Shown: one piece after another, positions 5,261 through 6,622 of the stretch | Numbering within the stretch: position 1 is the stretch's first letter | How the letters are laid out: every line of letters starts with the position of its first letter | Assembly (NCBI GenBank): GCA_003567255.1 | Contig: PWZW01000308.1 | Location: forward strand, 1-6,622 | Direction: 5' to 3' | From: Puniceicoccaceae bacterium | GTDB taxonomy: Bacteria > Verrucomicrobiota > Verrucomicrobiia > Opitutales > Coraliomargaritaceae | Length of the DNA: 6,622 bases | The notes under the pieces: model-generated | Seen by the model: only the letters and a program-made list of their open reading frames with translations | Told to the model about the DNA's origin: nothing | Databases searched by the model: none | Translations under genes and position numbers: made by a program

Positions 5261-6622
5261 TTACTTCCCTTGCTTGGCCACCTTGCGGCGTTCGTTGGCG
5301 TCGAGGATACGCTTGCGCAGGCGGAGGTGGTTTGGCGTAACCTCCACCAGCTCGTCGGCCGCGATATACTCAATTGCCCGCTCCAGTGAGAAGAGCACCG
5401 GTGGGGCGAGGGCGATGCCCTTGTCGCTACCGGAAGCCCGCATATTATCGAGCTGCTTGGCTTTTGCGGGGTTGACTGGCATGTCCTCTTTACGGGGATT
5501 TTCGCCGATCACCTGGCCGGGGTAAACATCCTCACCGGGGCCGATAAACAATTTGCCGCGCACTTGAATCATGTCGAGGGCGTAGGGCATGGACACACCT
5601 TTTTCCATGCTCACCAAAGTACCGGTTTGGCGGGTGACGATCTCACCACAGAAGGGGCGATACTCAAGGAAGCTGTGGGACATCACACCGTGGCCACTGG
5701 TTAGGGTGGTCAGATCGCTTTCAAAACCGATCAAACCGCGGGTGGGCACCTCAGCCTCAATGGTCACCCCACTGGCGTGGTGTTCCATGTTGGTGACCTT
5801 GCCTTTGCGCTTGCTCAGGTTTTCCATAATCGCGCCCATTTGGGTTTCCGGTACTTCCACCCAGATTTGTTCAAATGGTTCGTGGCGCTTACCGTCGATT
5901 TCCTTGTAAAGTACGGTTGGACGGGAGACCAGGACCTCAAAGCCCTCGCGGCGCATGGTTTCCACAAGCACGGCGATCTGCATGGCACCGCGGGCGTTTA
6001 CGAGAAAGCGGGTGCCTTCGTCAGTGTCTTCTACGCTGATTGAAATATTCGAGTGGGTTTCGCGGATCAAGCGGTCTCGAATTTGGCGGGAAGTAACCTT
6101 TTTGCCATCCTGACCACCGAGAGGGCCGTTGTTGACCGAAAATTCCATCTGTACGGTCGCCGGATCGATGTCGACAAAAGGAAGGCGTTCCGCCGCAGGG
6201 TCTGCGGAGAGGGTGTCGCCGATATCGATATCCTCAAAACCTGCGATACCCACGATGTCTCCGGCGATTGCCTCGGGTACGTCGTCAGTGTGTAGCCCGG
6301 AGAAAGTTTTCAGCTTGGTGACTTTCACCTTTTGGGCAGAGCCGTCTTTGCGAAGGGCGTGAAGCGTTCCACCCTGGGCAATGGATCCGGAAAGCACGCG
6401 ACCGATAGCCATCCGGCCGACATAGCTGTCAAAGTCGATGTTGCTGACCAGCATGCGGAAAGGTGCATCTTCGATAACTGGGGGATGGACGCGTTCGACG
6501 ATGGTCTCAAAAAGAGCGGTCATGTCCTCGCGGGGGCCGTCGACCTCGCGGTCGGCAAAGCCCTGAATCGCGCTGGCGTAGAGGAAGGGGGCGTTAAATT
6601 GGTCTTCATCGGCATCGAGATC
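5261..6622 (-). CDS. typA: Ribosome-associated translational GTPase TypA/BipA (partial, N-terminus outside window)
   Basis: The frame is open from the right edge (base 6622) to the TAA at 5263-5261, giving 453 residues, roughly the last three quarters of a protein usually about 605 long. The ATG at 6523 is internal: 33 further in-frame codons upstream encode recognisable TypA sequence, including 'FLYASAIQG', the G5 end of the GTPase domain. The following parts are visible in order: beta-barrel domain II (about residues 54-140), an EF-G III-like domain (155-241), an EF-G V-like domain (246-328, with 'PTRGLIGFESDLTTLTSG'), and the C-terminal domain specific to TypA ('LDNMRASGSDKG', 'DELVEVTPNHLRLRKR'). 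TypA binds the ribosome at the EF-G site and is linked in studied bacteria to stress or cold growth and 50S assembly. One conserved stretch differs: 'NARGAMQIAVLVE' stands where E. coli has 'SGRGELHLSVLIE'. It converges on the exported-protein gene with 90 bases between stops. G1-G4 motifs cannot be judged here. Confidence 0.95.
   Translation of the reverse strand, partial: DLDADEDQFNAPFLYASAIQGFADREVDGPREDMTALFETIVERVHPPVIEDAPFRMLVSNIDFDSYVGRMAIGRVLSGSIAQGGTLHALRKDGSAQKVKVTKLKTFSGLHTDDVPEAIAGDIVGIAGFEDIDIGDTLSADPAAERLPFVDIDPATVQMEFSVNNGPLGGQDGKKVTSRQIRDRLIRETHSNISISVEDTDEGTRFLVNARGAMQIAVLVETMRREGFEVLVSRPTVLYKEIDGKRHEPFEQIWVEVPETQMGAIMENLSKRKGKVTNMEHHASGVTIEAEVPTRGLIGFESDLTTLTSGHGVMSHSFLEYRPFCGEIVTRQTGTLVSMEKGVSMPYALDMIQVRGKLFIGPGEDVYPGQVIGENPRKEDMPVNPAKAKQLDNMRASGSDKGIALAPPVLFSLERAIEYIAADELVEVTPNHLRLRKRILDANERRKVAKQGK

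Noticed and set aside
6325..6523. The ATG at 6523 as the true start of the - strand gene.
   Set aside because: The frame continues through 33 more codons to the window edge with recognisable TypA sequence including the G5 region, so the gene is truncated by the window, not short.

Overview
This window looks like ordinary bacterial chromosome. It holds five complete genes on the + strand, one 5'-truncated gene on the - strand that converges on them, and possibly the last codons of another + strand gene at the left edge. Three features fit Verrucomicrobiota (Opitutae-like), with Bacteroidota as a weaker alternative: a long amidophosphoribosyltransferase of about 640 residues whose opening 'KHECGIAVIRLLKPLEYY' and 'GNYPTPGG' tail I associate with those phyla, a moderate-to-high GC content, and an almost complete lack of Shine-Dalgarno sequences before the starts. 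The lineage is an inference from remembered family resemblance, not from a search.

Layout. Bases 1-66 may encode the C-terminal tail of an upstream gene. Bases 221-2134 encode long-form PurF (first committed step of purine synthesis). Bases 2193-2855 encode a DnaQ/RNase T-type DEDDh 3'-5' exonuclease. Bases 2918-3805 encode a ten-helix EamA/DMT-type permease whose stop codon overlaps the start of dtd (3802-4260, D-aminoacyl-tRNA deacylase). Bases 4364-5170 encode an exported, Arg/Glu/Ala-rich protein of unknown function with three 14-residue LPPG repeats. After a 90-base gap between gene ends, 5261-6622 on the - strand holds the C-terminal three quarters of the ribosome-associated GTPase TypA/BipA, whose N-terminus lies beyond the right edge.

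The genes do not form one pathway. They are housekeeping functions (purine synthesis, nucleic-acid trimming, transport, translation quality control, ribosome assembly/stress GTPase) plus one lineage-specific envelope or periplasmic protein. The + strand genes lie close together (58, 62, -4 and 103 bases) and could be partly co-transcribed. Only the permease-dtd pair has a junction (ATGA) that directly suggests translational coupling. I see no mobile element, RNA gene, CRISPR array or defence system. The points worth a second look are at residue level: an Ala at the oxyanion-hole Asn position and missing Fe-S cysteines in PurF, an Asp-to-Glu change in the exonuclease, a rewritten GRGELHL motif in TypA, and the repeat-bearing exported protein.
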